Assembly: GCF_001467625.1 (NCBI RefSeq)
Contig: NZ_LNYB01000085.1
Location: forward strand, 672,772-736,771
DNA from: Legionella feeleii
GTDB lineage: Bacteria > Pseudomonadota > Gammaproteobacteria > Legionellales > Legionellaceae
Direction: 5' to 3'
Length of the DNA: 64,000 bases
The translations under genes were made by a program, and so were the position numbers. The first letter of the stretch is position 1. The number at the start of each line of letters is the position of its first letter. Shown piece after piece: positions 34,722 to 43,317 of this stretch. A model generated the notes under the pieces. The model ran no database searches, was not told the DNA's origin, and worked only from the letters and a program-made list of their open reading frames with translations.

Positions 34722-35834
34722 TTAAGGCTTTTGGAGTGCCTGGATGACAGCCCCTAAAAATCTGGTTGCCTCTCCGCCGGTAACTGCTCGGTGGTCAAAA
34801 CTTAAAGACAAAGGTAATAGACGATGGATTTCTGTTTTACCTTTCGTTGCTACAACAGCCTCATATAAACGTCCCACAGCCAGAATTGCAACCATAGGGG
34901 GTACTATAATCGGGCTAGCAAAGCGGCCGGCGAATTTGCCAAAATTTGAGAGCGTAATAGTCGCACCTCTTAATTTTTCTGGTGCTACTGCACGATCTTG
35001 TACTGCTTGTTTATAATCATTAATCATTTGACGCAATTGTTCGTCTGAACAGCTTGCTGTGTTATGGATTACGGGTACAAATAAGCCTTCACTACTGTCC
35101 ATTGCCAAACCTAAATGGACTTCATTAAAACATTTACGTGCGCTATGAGCGGTATCGAACCATGCATTAAGAGCGGGCTCTTCTTTGCAGGCGTGAGTTA
35201 TTGCTCTAATCAGCCGTACAGTAATGTCAGTCTGCGGCTGCCAACTATGAATATCCGCTTCATCAAAAATGGTTACAGGCACAACTTCCTGATGAGATTG
35301 CATCATGCTATTAAGCATGGCGCGGCGTACACCCCGCAAAGCTTCAAAGCCTTCAGGAAGTTGTGTTTTTTTATTGGCCGCTGCCTGTACATCTTCTCGG
35401 GTTATGACGCCATGTTCTCCACTACCATTTAATGTATTAAGCGCAACTCCCAATTTTTTAGCTAGCAAGCGTACCGCAGGTGTTGCCTTTGCTCGTTGCG
35501 ACGTGGTGTTTCCTGTTCCAATGGTAAAATTGTCATCTGAAATATCTGTACTTTCTTCTAGATTGCCAACCACGGTTCCTTTATCAATACGCGGCGACTC
35601 AGTCGCTGCGAAAGCGACTAAGGGTTCACCTGTTTTAATGACATCGCCAGGGTTGCCAAACAATTTTACAATAGTTCCACCTTGTGGGCAGGGCACATCG
35701 ACGACTGCTTTGGCTGTTTCCATTGATACCAGGGGTTGGTCAAGAGTTACTGTATCACCTTCTTTGACAAACCATTCATGAATTTCAGCATCGGGCAAAC
35801 CTTCGCCCAAATCAGGCAAATTGAAAATATTCAT
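34722..35834 (-). CDS. E2 component of a 2-oxoacid dehydrogenase complex
   Basis: The start is ATG 35834 after GGAG at 5 bp, giving 370 residues. The order is: one lipoyl domain (about 1-78, lipoyl-Lys in SMETAKAVVDVP), a linker, a peripheral-subunit-binding domain (ATPAVRLLAKKLGVALNTL), and the catalytic acyltransferase domain. The catalytic His lies in FDHRAVTGGEATRF, where the usual Asp of DHRxxDG is replaced by Thr, a variant I believe occurs in a branch of these E2s. It transfers the acyl group from E1 to CoA. Which 2-oxoacid (pyruvate or branched-chain) is not certain. E3 is not encoded beside it. Confidence 0.9.
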   Translation of the reverse strand: MNIFNLPDLGEGLPDAEIHEWFVKEGDTVTLDQPLVSMETAKAVVDVPCPQGGTIVKLFGNPGDVIKTGEPLVAFAATESPRIDKGTVVGNLEESTDISDDNFTIGTGNTTSQRAKATPAVRLLAKKLGVALNTLNGSGEHGVITREDVQAAANKKTQLPEGFEALRGVRRAMLNSMMQSHQEVVPVTIFDEADIHSWQPQTDITVRLIRAITHACKEEPALNAWFDTAHSARKCFNEVHLGLAMDSSEGLFVPVIHNTASCSDEQLRQMINDYKQAVQDRAVAPEKLRGATITLSNFGKFAGRFASPIIVPPMVAILAVGRLYEAVVATKGKTEIHRLLPLSLSFDHRAVTGGEATRFLGAVIQALQKP

Positions 35835-35836
35835 TA

Positions 35837-36811
35837 TCACTCCATTATACTCATGACACTGTCTTTGATTCGTGCAACACTTGGTAGATAGTGTTTTTCT
35901 AGTTGAAAATAGGGCATGACTACATCATAGCCAGTTACTCGTTGAACCGGCGCCAGTAAGTCGGGCAGCAAGTTTTCCATTAATTGTGCCGAGATTTCTG
36001 CACCCACACCACAGGTTTTTGCTCCTTCATGTACAATGACGCATCGCCCTGTTTTTTCAACGGATGCAAGTATGGTTTCGATATCCAGAGGCTTGATAGT
36101 AGCCACATCGATTACTTCACAGGAGATACCTTCTTCATTCAACTGTTTGGCAGCTTGCAAAGTTTCGTGCATGCTGGCTCCCCAGCTGATTAAGGTTACA
36201 TCATCGCCTTCTTGTAAGGTAAAACACTTACCCAGGGGTAAAGCTTGACCATTATCTTCAACGGGTTGCTTAACCAGGCGATAAATTCGTTTGGGCTCGA
36301 GAAAAACAACAGGGTCAGGGTTTCTGATAGCTGCTAATAATAAGCCATAAGCTCGTTTAGGTGAGGAAGGGATTACGACCTGCAACCCTGGAATATGAGC
36401 AAATAATGCTTCAGTGCTCTCGGAGTGGTGCTCAGGCGCACGAATTCCACCACCAAAGGGCGCACGAAATACTAATGGACAATGCAGGCGGCCGCGGGTT
36501 CGGTTTCGCATACGAGCGGCATGGGAAATAATCTGATTCATTGCCGGATAAATGAAACCCATAAATTGAAATTCGGCAACAGGTTTTAAACCTTGTACAG
36601 ACATTCCTACAGCAAGTCCTGCAATCATCGATTCGGCAAGTGGGGAATCAAAAACTCGATGTTCACCAAAACGATCTTGTAAGCCAACAGTCGCACGGAA
36701 TACACCGCCGTTTTTACCTACATCTTCGCCAAATACAATGACATTTTCATCATGAGCCAATTCATAAGCTAATGCTTGGGTAACTGCCTCAACTAGGGTT
36801 ATATCAGGCAT
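35837..36811 (-). CDS. E1 beta subunit of a 2-oxoacid dehydrogenase complex
   Basis: The protein has 324 residues, with transketolase pyrimidine-binding and C-terminal domains. Recognisable blocks are NVIVFGEDVGKNGGVFRAT, AEFQFMGFIYPAMNQI, RAPFGGGIRAPEHHSES and VIDVATIKPLDIETI. With E1 alpha it forms the thiamine-diphosphate decarboxylase. The gene overlaps E1 alpha by 8 bp and ends 3 bp before the E2 ATG. It is close to both PdhB and the branched-chain BkdA2 type. Confidence 0.92.
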   Translation of the reverse strand: MPDITLVEAVTQALAYELAHDENVIVFGEDVGKNGGVFRATVGLQDRFGEHRVFDSPLAESMIAGLAVGMSVQGLKPVAEFQFMGFIYPAMNQIISHAARMRNRTRGRLHCPLVFRAPFGGGIRAPEHHSESTEALFAHIPGLQVVIPSSPKRAYGLLLAAIRNPDPVVFLEPKRIYRLVKQPVEDNGQALPLGKCFTLQEGDDVTLISWGASMHETLQAAKQLNEEGISCEVIDVATIKPLDIETILASVEKTGRCVIVHEGAKTCGVGAEISAQLMENLLPDLLAPVQRVTGYDVVMPYFQLEKHYLPSVARIKDSVMSIME

Positions 36812-37877
36812 GAGCTGCTTCCTCCATTGCTATTGCTCGTTGCTCAACCAGATAATCTGGTAGTTCAGCATAATGGTAATCAAAGGCACTACTAATAGGC
36901 TGTGGCGTACGTTCTAAGTATTCGTCTACGGCCTGCTGAACAAGTTCACCGCATTCTTTAAGGAGTTTTTCTTCTTGTGTTTTATCCCATAAGTTCTGTT
37001 GTTCTAAAAAATGCCTAAAGCGGCCAATTGGTTCTTTTAGTTTTGCCTTCTCAACTTCTTCTTGTGGTTGATAACGGGTAGCGTCATCAGCTGTTGTATG
37101 ATCGCAGAGCCTATAAGTTAGCGCTTCAATTAGAGTGGGGCCTTGGCCAAGTCGTGCCTTTTCTATTGCTTCACCGATAACTTGACGACAAGCGAGTATG
37201 TCATTGCCATCTATTTGGGTACCAGCAAATCCAGCGGCAATGGCTTTTTGAGCAACGGTTTGACTGGCTGTTTGTTTGGAAAGGGGTACTGAAATAGCCC
37301 ATTGATTATTATTGACAATAAAAACCACCGGTAATTTCCATGTTCCTGCTACATTCATTGCCTCGTAAAAATCACCCTCAGAGGTCCCCCCTTCACCAAG
37401 GCATACCACCGCAACGCGTGCTTGCTTACGGTATTTGAATGCAAAAGCAACACCTGCCGCATGTAAGCACTGTGAGGCAATAGGCACGCAGATAGGCAAA
37501 TCTTCTGAATCACATGCGAATTGACTACCGCGTTCATCTCCTCCCCAGTAAGCTAGAATCTCTGACATTTTTACGCCGCGTTGAAATTGGGCAGCATAAT
37601 CACGATAGTAGGGAACGAATACATCTTCTGGTCGCATGGCGTGACCTATTGCAGTTGAGATGGCCTCTTGACCATTAATGGGGGCATAAGTCCCCATCTT
37701 ACCCGTACGTTGCAAGGCAATTGCTTTTTTATCAAAGGTTCGTGTGCGTACCATGATGCGATAGAGTTCTTGTAACAACGTTTTATCGCCAGCAAAAGAA
37801 GGCAGGGTAACGCAAGGTTCACCTTGTTCATTAATAATTTGAGTGAAAGGTATTTCAAATCGAGCAACTGTTGTCAC
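36804..37877 (-). CDS. E1 alpha subunit of a 2-oxoacid dehydrogenase complex
   Basis: The start is placed at GTG 37877, which has a perfect AAGGAGA 7 bp upstream. An ATG 10 codons earlier would have that ribosome site inside the coding region. The protein is 357 residues. The thiamine-diphosphate motif reads GEGGTSEGDFYEAMNVAGTW ... NNQWAISVP, and the phosphorylation-loop region is YRLCDHTTADDATRY. It decarboxylates the 2-oxoacid with E1 beta. It is the first gene of the E1alpha-E1beta-E2 operon and is divergent from pabB. Confidence 0.92.
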   Translation of the reverse strand: MTTVARFEIPFTQIINEQGEPCVTLPSFAGDKTLLQELYRIMVRTRTFDKKAIALQRTGKMGTYAPINGQEAISTAIGHAMRPEDVFVPYYRDYAAQFQRGVKMSEILAYWGGDERGSQFACDSEDLPICVPIASQCLHAAGVAFAFKYRKQARVAVVCLGEGGTSEGDFYEAMNVAGTWKLPVVFIVNNNQWAISVPLSKQTASQTVAQKAIAAGFAGTQIDGNDILACRQVIGEAIEKARLGQGPTLIEALTYRLCDHTTADDATRYQPQEEVEKAKLKEPIGRFRHFLEQQNLWDKTQEEKLLKECGELVQQAVDEYLERTPQPISSAFDYHYAELPDYLVEQRAIAMEEAAHA

Positions 37878-38011
37878 GGCTTGTCTCCTTGTTAACAACG
37901 CCGCCATAGAATACTCACAATTTTTTGCAAAAACCAGATTATGTTTACAATTCTGTAATGCCCTGGTGAAAAAGCTGATTAATTTCCGGTTATGGCTGGT
38001 AAAAAATAAGT

Positions 38012-38017
38012 TATAAT
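38012..38017 (+). promoter_or_regulatory. -10 box ahead of pabB
   Basis: A perfect TATAAT lies 49 bp before ATG 38067 in the divergent gap with the E1alpha gene. I see no strong -35 at the proper distance. Confidence 0.35.
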
Positions 38018-38066
38018 TGCGCTGCGAGTCATTTAGAGTTTTGCAAATTATAACGTAGAAATCAGG

Positions 38067-39395
38067 ATGTCATTGTTGAGTATCTTCCCTTTAGAATATA
38101 CTGATAATCTCATAGGAAATTATCAAAAAATGAGTCAATTGCCCGGCTTTGTACTCTTGGAGAGTAGCGATAGAGGACGAGGGCGTTATGATATTCTTAG
38201 TGCCTATCCTTATGAGCAATTCAGAGTCGAGCGTCATCTAACTAATCTAAACAGTACATTTAAGGAATTACAGAAACGAGTTCCTTTAATTCCCTCGAAT
38301 ATTGATTTACCTTTTCAAGGTGGAGCAATTGGTTATTTTTCATATGATTTTGCTGCAAGTCTGGCTGGTATTCATTCAACAACACAAGCTACATTGACCG
38401 ATATGCCTCTGGTGGATATGAGACTGTATGATTGGGCTATTATTACTGATCATTGGTTAAAAAAAGTCAGTCTATTTGCAGCGAATAGTCGCACTGACAC
38501 AGCTTCAATTGTCGAAGAAATAAAAATGCTATGGCAGGGCAGAATGCAACACTGTAAGTCGTTTAGTTGGAGTGGCTTTTTTGCACCGCTACTTAGTAAA
38601 GCAGAATACCAAGAAGCATTTAAAAGCATTTATCAGGATTTGCAACAAGGCCGATGTTACCAGGTGAATTATACACAGCCGTTTAATGCCTGTTACGAGG
38701 GCGATTCTTGGGAAATGTATAAACGGATTAGATTAACTAATCCCGTACCGTATTGTGCCTTTATGCGTACTAATTCAGCGGATCTTCTTAGTTTTTCACC
38801 TGAACGATTTCTAACTGGAGATCAAGGGCATTTATTGACATCCCCTATAAAAGGAACTGAAAGACGAGCTGCCAATTATTCCGATGATGCGCTATTGCGG
38901 GAAAGGTTGTTAGCAAGTAGTAAAAATCGCGCTGAGAATATTATGATTGTTGATTTGTTACGTAATGACTTAGGCAAAATTGCGCAGCCAGGATCTGTAC
39001 GGGTAAATGCTTTATGTGAGGTTGAAAGTTATCAGTCAGTGCACCATCTAGTCAGCCATATCGAAGCGCGAAGTCAGGATGGCATTAGTCCTTGGCAAGC
39101 AATAGAAGCCTGCTTTCCAGGAGGGTCTATTACAGGAGCACCGAAATTAGAATCCATGTATGTTATTGCAGAGCAAGAACCTTATTCTCGTGGTGTATAC
39201 TGTGGTAGTTTAGGTTATTTTTCTCGGCATGGCCGCTTTGATAGTAATATTGCCATACGTACAGTAACTGCTTGTAATGACGTTTTGCATTTAGCCGCAG
39301 GCGGTGGCATCGTGATTGATTCCAACTGGGAAGATGAGTATCGTGAATGTTTCACGAAAATTGCCGCAATTGTAAATGGATTGATGAGTGAATAA
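38067..39395 (+). CDS. pabB: aminodeoxychorismate synthase component I
   Basis: This 442-residue chorismate-binding enzyme makes 4-amino-4-deoxychorismate for folate synthesis, using ammonia from PabA. Motifs present are YQVNYTQPF, SPERFL, SPIKGTERR, AENIMIVDLLRNDLG and GGSITGAPKLESM. The domain order is an N-terminal Anth_synt_I domain, then the chorismate-binding domain. It resembles PabB rather than TrpE in the RNDLG context and length. CAGG lies directly at the ATG. The downstream Nudix gene overlaps by 8 bp. Confidence 0.9.
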   Translation: MSLLSIFPLEYTDNLIGNYQKMSQLPGFVLLESSDRGRGRYDILSAYPYEQFRVERHLTNLNSTFKELQKRVPLIPSNIDLPFQGGAIGYFSYDFAASLAGIHSTTQATLTDMPLVDMRLYDWAIITDHWLKKVSLFAANSRTDTASIVEEIKMLWQGRMQHCKSFSWSGFFAPLLSKAEYQEAFKSIYQDLQQGRCYQVNYTQPFNACYEGDSWEMYKRIRLTNPVPYCAFMRTNSADLLSFSPERFLTGDQGHLLTSPIKGTERRAANYSDDALLRERLLASSKNRAENIMIVDLLRNDLGKIAQPGSVRVNALCEVESYQSVHHLVSHIEARSQDGISPWQAIEACFPGGSITGAPKLESMYVIAEQEPYSRGVYCGSLGYFSRHGRFDSNIAIRTVTACNDVLHLAAGGGIVIDSNWEDEYRECFTKIAAIVNGLMSE

Positions 39396-39888
39396 ATTAG
39401 AAACTCCAAAAGAGGCTGGCGTGATAGTGATGCACGATTTAACGACTGACTCTTTAGTGTTAACTCAACGAAGCACGGAGATGTCTGAGCATCCAGGTGA
39501 AATTTGTTTTCCCGGTGGTCGTTGGCAAGAAGGTGATGATAATTTGTATGCAACTGCCTTACGCGAGTTAAGAGAGGAATTGGATATAGATTCCTCTCGC
39601 ATACAGTTGCAAAGAAGTATGGCTTTTGAGCGTACTTTAACCGGTTATATTATTCATCCATGGTTGGTTACTATTGAATCAATAGAACCTTATAAAGCTA
39701 ATTTAGGGGAAGTGTCAGCTGTGTTTAGCCTACCTCTTGCGGAAGTTAGTAATTTGGGAAATTATCAAGAGGTTACCGTAAAGCGTTATGGAGTAGACAT
39801 TAAAAGCTATCAATATATGGCAAGTACTTATTTTGTTTGGGGTGCAACAGCGCGTATTATGATGCAGTTAAGCAAAAAAAGTAAGTGA
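39388..39888 (+). CDS. Nudix hydrolase, CoA pyrophosphatase type
   Basis: The protein has 166 residues and starts at GTG 39388, inside the end of pabB. The Nudix box is intact: G(5x)E(7x)REL-x-EEL, seen as GRWQEGDDNLYATALRELRE then ELD. The upstream PGEICFPGGR matches the NudL/YeaB CoA-pyrophosphatase signature. It would hydrolyse CoA or acyl-CoA to phosphopantetheine and 3',5'-ADP. The pairing of pabB with nudL also occurs in E. coli. Confidence 0.9.
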   Translation: MNKLETPKEAGVIVMHDLTTDSLVLTQRSTEMSEHPGEICFPGGRWQEGDDNLYATALRELREELDIDSSRIQLQRSMAFERTLTGYIIHPWLVTIESIEPYKANLGEVSAVFSLPLAEVSNLGNYQEVTVKRYGVDIKSYQYMASTYFVWGATARIMMQLSKKSK

Positions 39889-39903
39889 TGGCAGCAGAGG
39901 TAT

Positions 39904-39932
39904 CATCCCTGTTTTAAAAAAAAACAGGGATG
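39904..39932. terminator. perfect 12-bp hairpin between convergent genes
   Basis: CATCCCTGTTTT and AAAACAGGGATG flank a 5-A loop. It lies between the convergent Nudix and fadD genes. No T run follows on the plus strand, so it may act as a transcript-end stem rather than a classical terminator. Confidence 0.5.
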
Positions 39933-39953
39933 GAGCAACGGAGGGATAAGCTA

Positions 39954-41648
39954 TTAAGCAATACTGATTTCTTCGTTTTCTTTATTTTCCTTATCCTTTA
40001 AGGCTCGGCGTAAAATTTTACCGACATTAGTTTTTGGTAATTCCTTATAAAATTCGATAATTTTAGGCACCTTGTAAGCCGTAAGATGTTCGCGACAATG
40101 AGCAATGATGGCTTCCTCAGTCAGTGCAGGGTCTCGCTTAACAATACAAGCTTTTACCCGTTCTCCTGACTCAGAGTCCATAACCCCCACTACGCCTACT
40201 TCAAGAACGCCTGGGTGCATGCCAATAACCTGCTCAACTTCATTAGGGTAGACATTAAAACCTGACACGACGATCATATCTTTTTTACGATCGACCAAAT
40301 AAATAAATCCTTTTTCATCAATGCGGGCAATATCCCCCGTTTTCAAAAAACCATCCGGAGTAAAGACCAAGGCTGTTTCATCGGGACGTTGCCAATAACC
40401 GCGCATAACCTGTGGCCCCTTAACACACAATTCACCCGCTTTATCAAAATCTATTTCATGATTCATTTCATCTCTAATAGAAATGTCTGTCGACGGCAGA
40501 GGCAGGCCTATACTGCCATTATACTCTTCCAGGTACATGGGGTTGATAGTTACAGCAGGACTGGTCTCAGTTAATCCATAGGCTTCCAGCACACGAGTTT
40601 TAGTGGTTTCGCGCCATTTAATAGAGACGCTTTTTTGTAAGGCCATACCCCCTGAGAGGGCAAGTTTGAGCTTTGAAAAGTCAATGTCTTTAAAATTAGG
40701 GTGGTTTAAAAGAGCATTAAATAAAGTATTAACACCGGTAATTGCTGTAAAACCGCTGTTTTTTATCTCGGAGATAAAATGAGGAATATCCCGTGGATTG
40801 GTTATCAAGATGTTCTTGGCACCGGCTTTTAGAAAGGTCAGGCAATTGGCAGTAAGAGAAAAAATATGATACAGGGGAAGTGCGGTAATAATGATGTCTT
40901 GGCTATCAACCTTTAAAGGGGATATCCAGGCGGAAGCTTGCAGTACATTAGCTACCATATTGCCATGAGTGAGAATAGCTCCTTTGGCAACCCCGGTAGT
41001 ACCTCCAGTGTACTGTAGAAAAGCAATGTCTTCATGATTCAATTTTACTTCTTGTAAATGCCCCTGTTTTCCTAGTTCTAATGCGTCGTTGAAACGAATT
41101 GCATGGGGGATGCTATAGTTTGGAACCATTTTTTTAATATATTTGACAACCGCATTGACAATGACTCTTTTAAAGAGCGGGAAAATATCGCCAATTTGGG
41201 TAATAACGACATGTTTAACAGTAGTCATATGGGGTAGGGCTTTTTCTACCGTTTTAGCAAAATTAGCCAGCACTATAATCACTTCTGCCCCTGAGTCATT
41301 CATCTGGTGGGCTACTTCATCTGACGTATAGAGGGGATTGGTATTAACAACAACGAAACCTGCTCTTAAGGCCGCGAACAAGGCAATAGGATATTGCAAT
41401 AAATTAGGCATCATGAGCGCAATACGTGCGCCTTTTTTTAAACCAAGTTGTTGCAGGTATATCGCAAATTGCCGACTTTCAAGCTCTAGCTCACTGTAAC
41501 TTAATTCACAACCTAAATTGACATAGGCTATTTGTTTAGAATACTGGCGGCATGAATCTTCAAATAAAGCGACAATAGATGAGTGCTTACTGCTATCGAT
41601 TTCATAAGGAACGCCTGCTTGATAGTGTTCTAACCAGACTTTATCCAC
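39954..41648 (-). CDS. fadD: long-chain fatty-acid-CoA ligase
   Basis: This 564-residue AMP-forming acyl-CoA synthetase has the P-loop-like motif LQYTGGTTGVAKGAILTH, the A5 motif EAYGLTETSPA, then TGDIARIDEKGFIYLVDRKK (A7/A8) and the A10 lysine in LPKTNVGKILRRALKD. It activates free fatty acids for beta-oxidation, matching the fadA/fadB-like pair at 755-4094. It is close to E. coli FadD in length (561). It is monocistronic on the minus strand. Confidence 0.93.
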   Translation of the reverse strand: MDKVWLEHYQAGVPYEIDSSKHSSIVALFEDSCRQYSKQIAYVNLGCELSYSELELESRQFAIYLQQLGLKKGARIALMMPNLLQYPIALFAALRAGFVVVNTNPLYTSDEVAHQMNDSGAEVIIVLANFAKTVEKALPHMTTVKHVVITQIGDIFPLFKRVIVNAVVKYIKKMVPNYSIPHAIRFNDALELGKQGHLQEVKLNHEDIAFLQYTGGTTGVAKGAILTHGNMVANVLQASAWISPLKVDSQDIIITALPLYHIFSLTANCLTFLKAGAKNILITNPRDIPHFISEIKNSGFTAITGVNTLFNALLNHPNFKDIDFSKLKLALSGGMALQKSVSIKWRETTKTRVLEAYGLTETSPAVTINPMYLEEYNGSIGLPLPSTDISIRDEMNHEIDFDKAGELCVKGPQVMRGYWQRPDETALVFTPDGFLKTGDIARIDEKGFIYLVDRKKDMIVVSGFNVYPNEVEQVIGMHPGVLEVGVVGVMDSESGERVKACIVKRDPALTEEAIIAHCREHLTAYKVPKIIEFYKELPKTNVGKILRRALKDKENKENEEISIA

Positions 41649-41704
41649 TTTGATGTCCTTCTGTTATTGATCCCCTCGTGATAGTATAAACAAAAAACAA
41701 GGTG

Positions 41705-42421
41705 ATGGATATCGGAGTTATGGCAGATAATTTATTGAAATCACAGGCATTTAAACTTAAAGGCAGATTATATACTTTTACTGTTTTACAATTATTAACT
41801 AGTAATAGAATACTTTTTGAACAGCAACTACATGAAATAGTTACCAAAGCACCTCGTCTTTTTGATAGAACACCCGTTGTTTTGGACTGCAGTGTTCTTG
41901 CGGAAAATGATGTTGACTTGCAAGACTTGTGTCAGTGTATGCGCGAGTATAACTTGTTACCGGTCGCTATTCAGGGTGCCAATCCTTTGCTGACAACGAT
42001 TGCTCAATGCCAGGGATTAGCTGTTCTGCATGCTTCATCCACTCACGATAAACCGTTGATGGAAGAACCTTCTGATGAGCCAACGGCAGTTAGTGAATCG
42101 TCCAAAACCAAGTTGCAAACAACACCTGTGCGCTCGGGACAGCAAGTAGTGAGTAAGGGCGGTGACTTGGTAATTACAGCCTCAGTCAGCCATGGAGCGG
42201 AGCTGCTTGCGGATGGCAATATACATGTTTATGGTAGTTTGCGTGGCAGGGCATTGGCTGGTCTTTCCGGGGATACGCAAGCAAGAATTTTCTGCCAATC
42301 TCTAGAGGCTGAGTTGGTGTCCATTGCTGGTTTTTATCGTTTAAGTGATGCGATTGAGCCTCATTCCGGGCCTTGCCAGATCTATTTGCAAGATGAGCAT
42401 ATTTGTATAGAGCCTCTATGA
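41705..42421 (+). CDS. minC: septum-site inhibitor MinC
   Basis: The protein is about 238 residues. GTG 41702, ATG 41705 and ATG 41720 are all possible starts, the last with CGGAG close by. The N-terminal MinC domain (LLKSQAFKLKGRLYTFTVLQLL) is followed by a variable linker (about 115-140). The C-terminal right-handed beta-helix (GGDLVITASVSHGAELLADG, NIHVYGSLRGRALAGL) then binds MinD. It blocks FtsZ assembly away from mid-cell. minD and minE are not beside it; lpxH follows instead. Confidence 0.94.
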   Translation: MDIGVMADNLLKSQAFKLKGRLYTFTVLQLLTSNRILFEQQLHEIVTKAPRLFDRTPVVLDCSVLAENDVDLQDLCQCMREYNLLPVAIQGANPLLTTIAQCQGLAVLHASSTHDKPLMEEPSDEPTAVSESSKTKLQTTPVRSGQQVVSKGGDLVITASVSHGAELLADGNIHVYGSLRGRALAGLSGDTQARIFCQSLEAELVSIAGFYRLSDAIEPHSGPCQIYLQDEHICIEPL

Positions 42422-42534
42422 TAGAACGTATGCTGCCCTTTTCTCAATTTAATCAAAATGTTTTAAATTTGGATAATAGTGGTATCATTTACTCGTCTAC
42501 ACAGCATATGCGCAGCATTGAAGAACTATCCATC

Positions 42535-43317
42535 ATGACCACCACGACAAAGATGCCTGACGATCGTTTGGCTGCAGTGTTTATTTCGGATTTACATTTA
42601 CATCCCGAAGAGCCTTTAATTACTGCGCGCTTTAATCGCTTTATCGAGTGGGCAGCGCAAAATACCAAGACTGTTTATATTCTAGGTGATTTTTTTCATG
42701 CCTGGGCTGGTGATGATAGTATTGATTCGTGGTCGGAATCCATTGCAAAGCGCCTCCGGTGGTTATCACAACAACAGGTAGCGATCTATTTTATGCATGG
42801 TAATCGTGATTTTTTGCTAGGAAAGGCATTTGCTGATTTGGCGGGAATAATTATTCTTCCTGAGCCCGCCATTATCCGATTAGGTGATAAGAGAATTTTA
42901 TTAGTTCATGGTGATCGATATTGTACTAATGATAAAGGCCATCAATGGCTTAGACGTTTAACGCGAAATCGATGGTTTAGCCACTTTTTTTTACGTTTAC
43001 CCTATAAAGTCAGGGCTCAATTGGTTAGCAAGATCAGGCAGCACAGTCAAACAAATCGAAGTAAACCTTATAGCAAAATGGATGTGGTTGCATCGGATAT
43101 GATAGAACATCTGCAGAAATATAAAGTAGCTACTTTAATTCATGGGCATACACATAAGCCAGGCTTAATAAATCATTGTTATAATGAAATTATGTATAAT
43201 CAATATGTACTAAGTGATTGGGATGACAACCCTAGGCTTCTGTGTTATCATGAATCAATAGGTATATTTTTTAATCAACTGGAATTAATAGAGGTATCTC
43301 GCTATGCCAACTCCTGA
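42535..43317 (+). CDS. lpxH: UDP-2,3-diacylglucosamine diphosphatase LpxH
   Basis: The start at ATG 42535 gives 260 residues, close to the family's 240; the frame is open back to 42403, but the extra residues have no family counterpart. ATG 42553 is an alternative. Calcineurin-like metallophosphatase motifs are all present: ISDLHLH, GDFFHAWAGDD, HGNRDFLLG, VHGDRYCTND and HGHTHKPG. LpxH cleaves UDP-2,3-diacylglucosamine to lipid X in the fourth step of lipid A synthesis at the inner membrane. Its end overlaps the next orphan gene by 14 bp. Confidence 0.93.
   Translation: MTTTTKMPDDRLAAVFISDLHLHPEEPLITARFNRFIEWAAQNTKTVYILGDFFHAWAGDDSIDSWSESIAKRLRWLSQQQVAIYFMHGNRDFLLGKAFADLAGIIILPEPAIIRLGDKRILLVHGDRYCTNDKGHQWLRRLTRNRWFSHFFLRLPYKVRAQLVSKIRQHSQTNRSKPYSKMDVVASDMIEHLQKYKVATLIHGHTHKPGLINHCYNEIMYNQYVLSDWDDNPRLLCYHESIGIFFNQLELIEVSRYANS

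Noticed and set aside
35305-35781. Open frame of 158 codons opposite the E2 gene
   Set aside because: Shadow of a well-conserved gene; no start signal or family.
38067-39395. Assignment of the chorismate-binding enzyme as TrpE
   Set aside because: No other trp gene is nearby, the Nudix gene follows as with pabB in E. coli, and the motifs fit PabB better.
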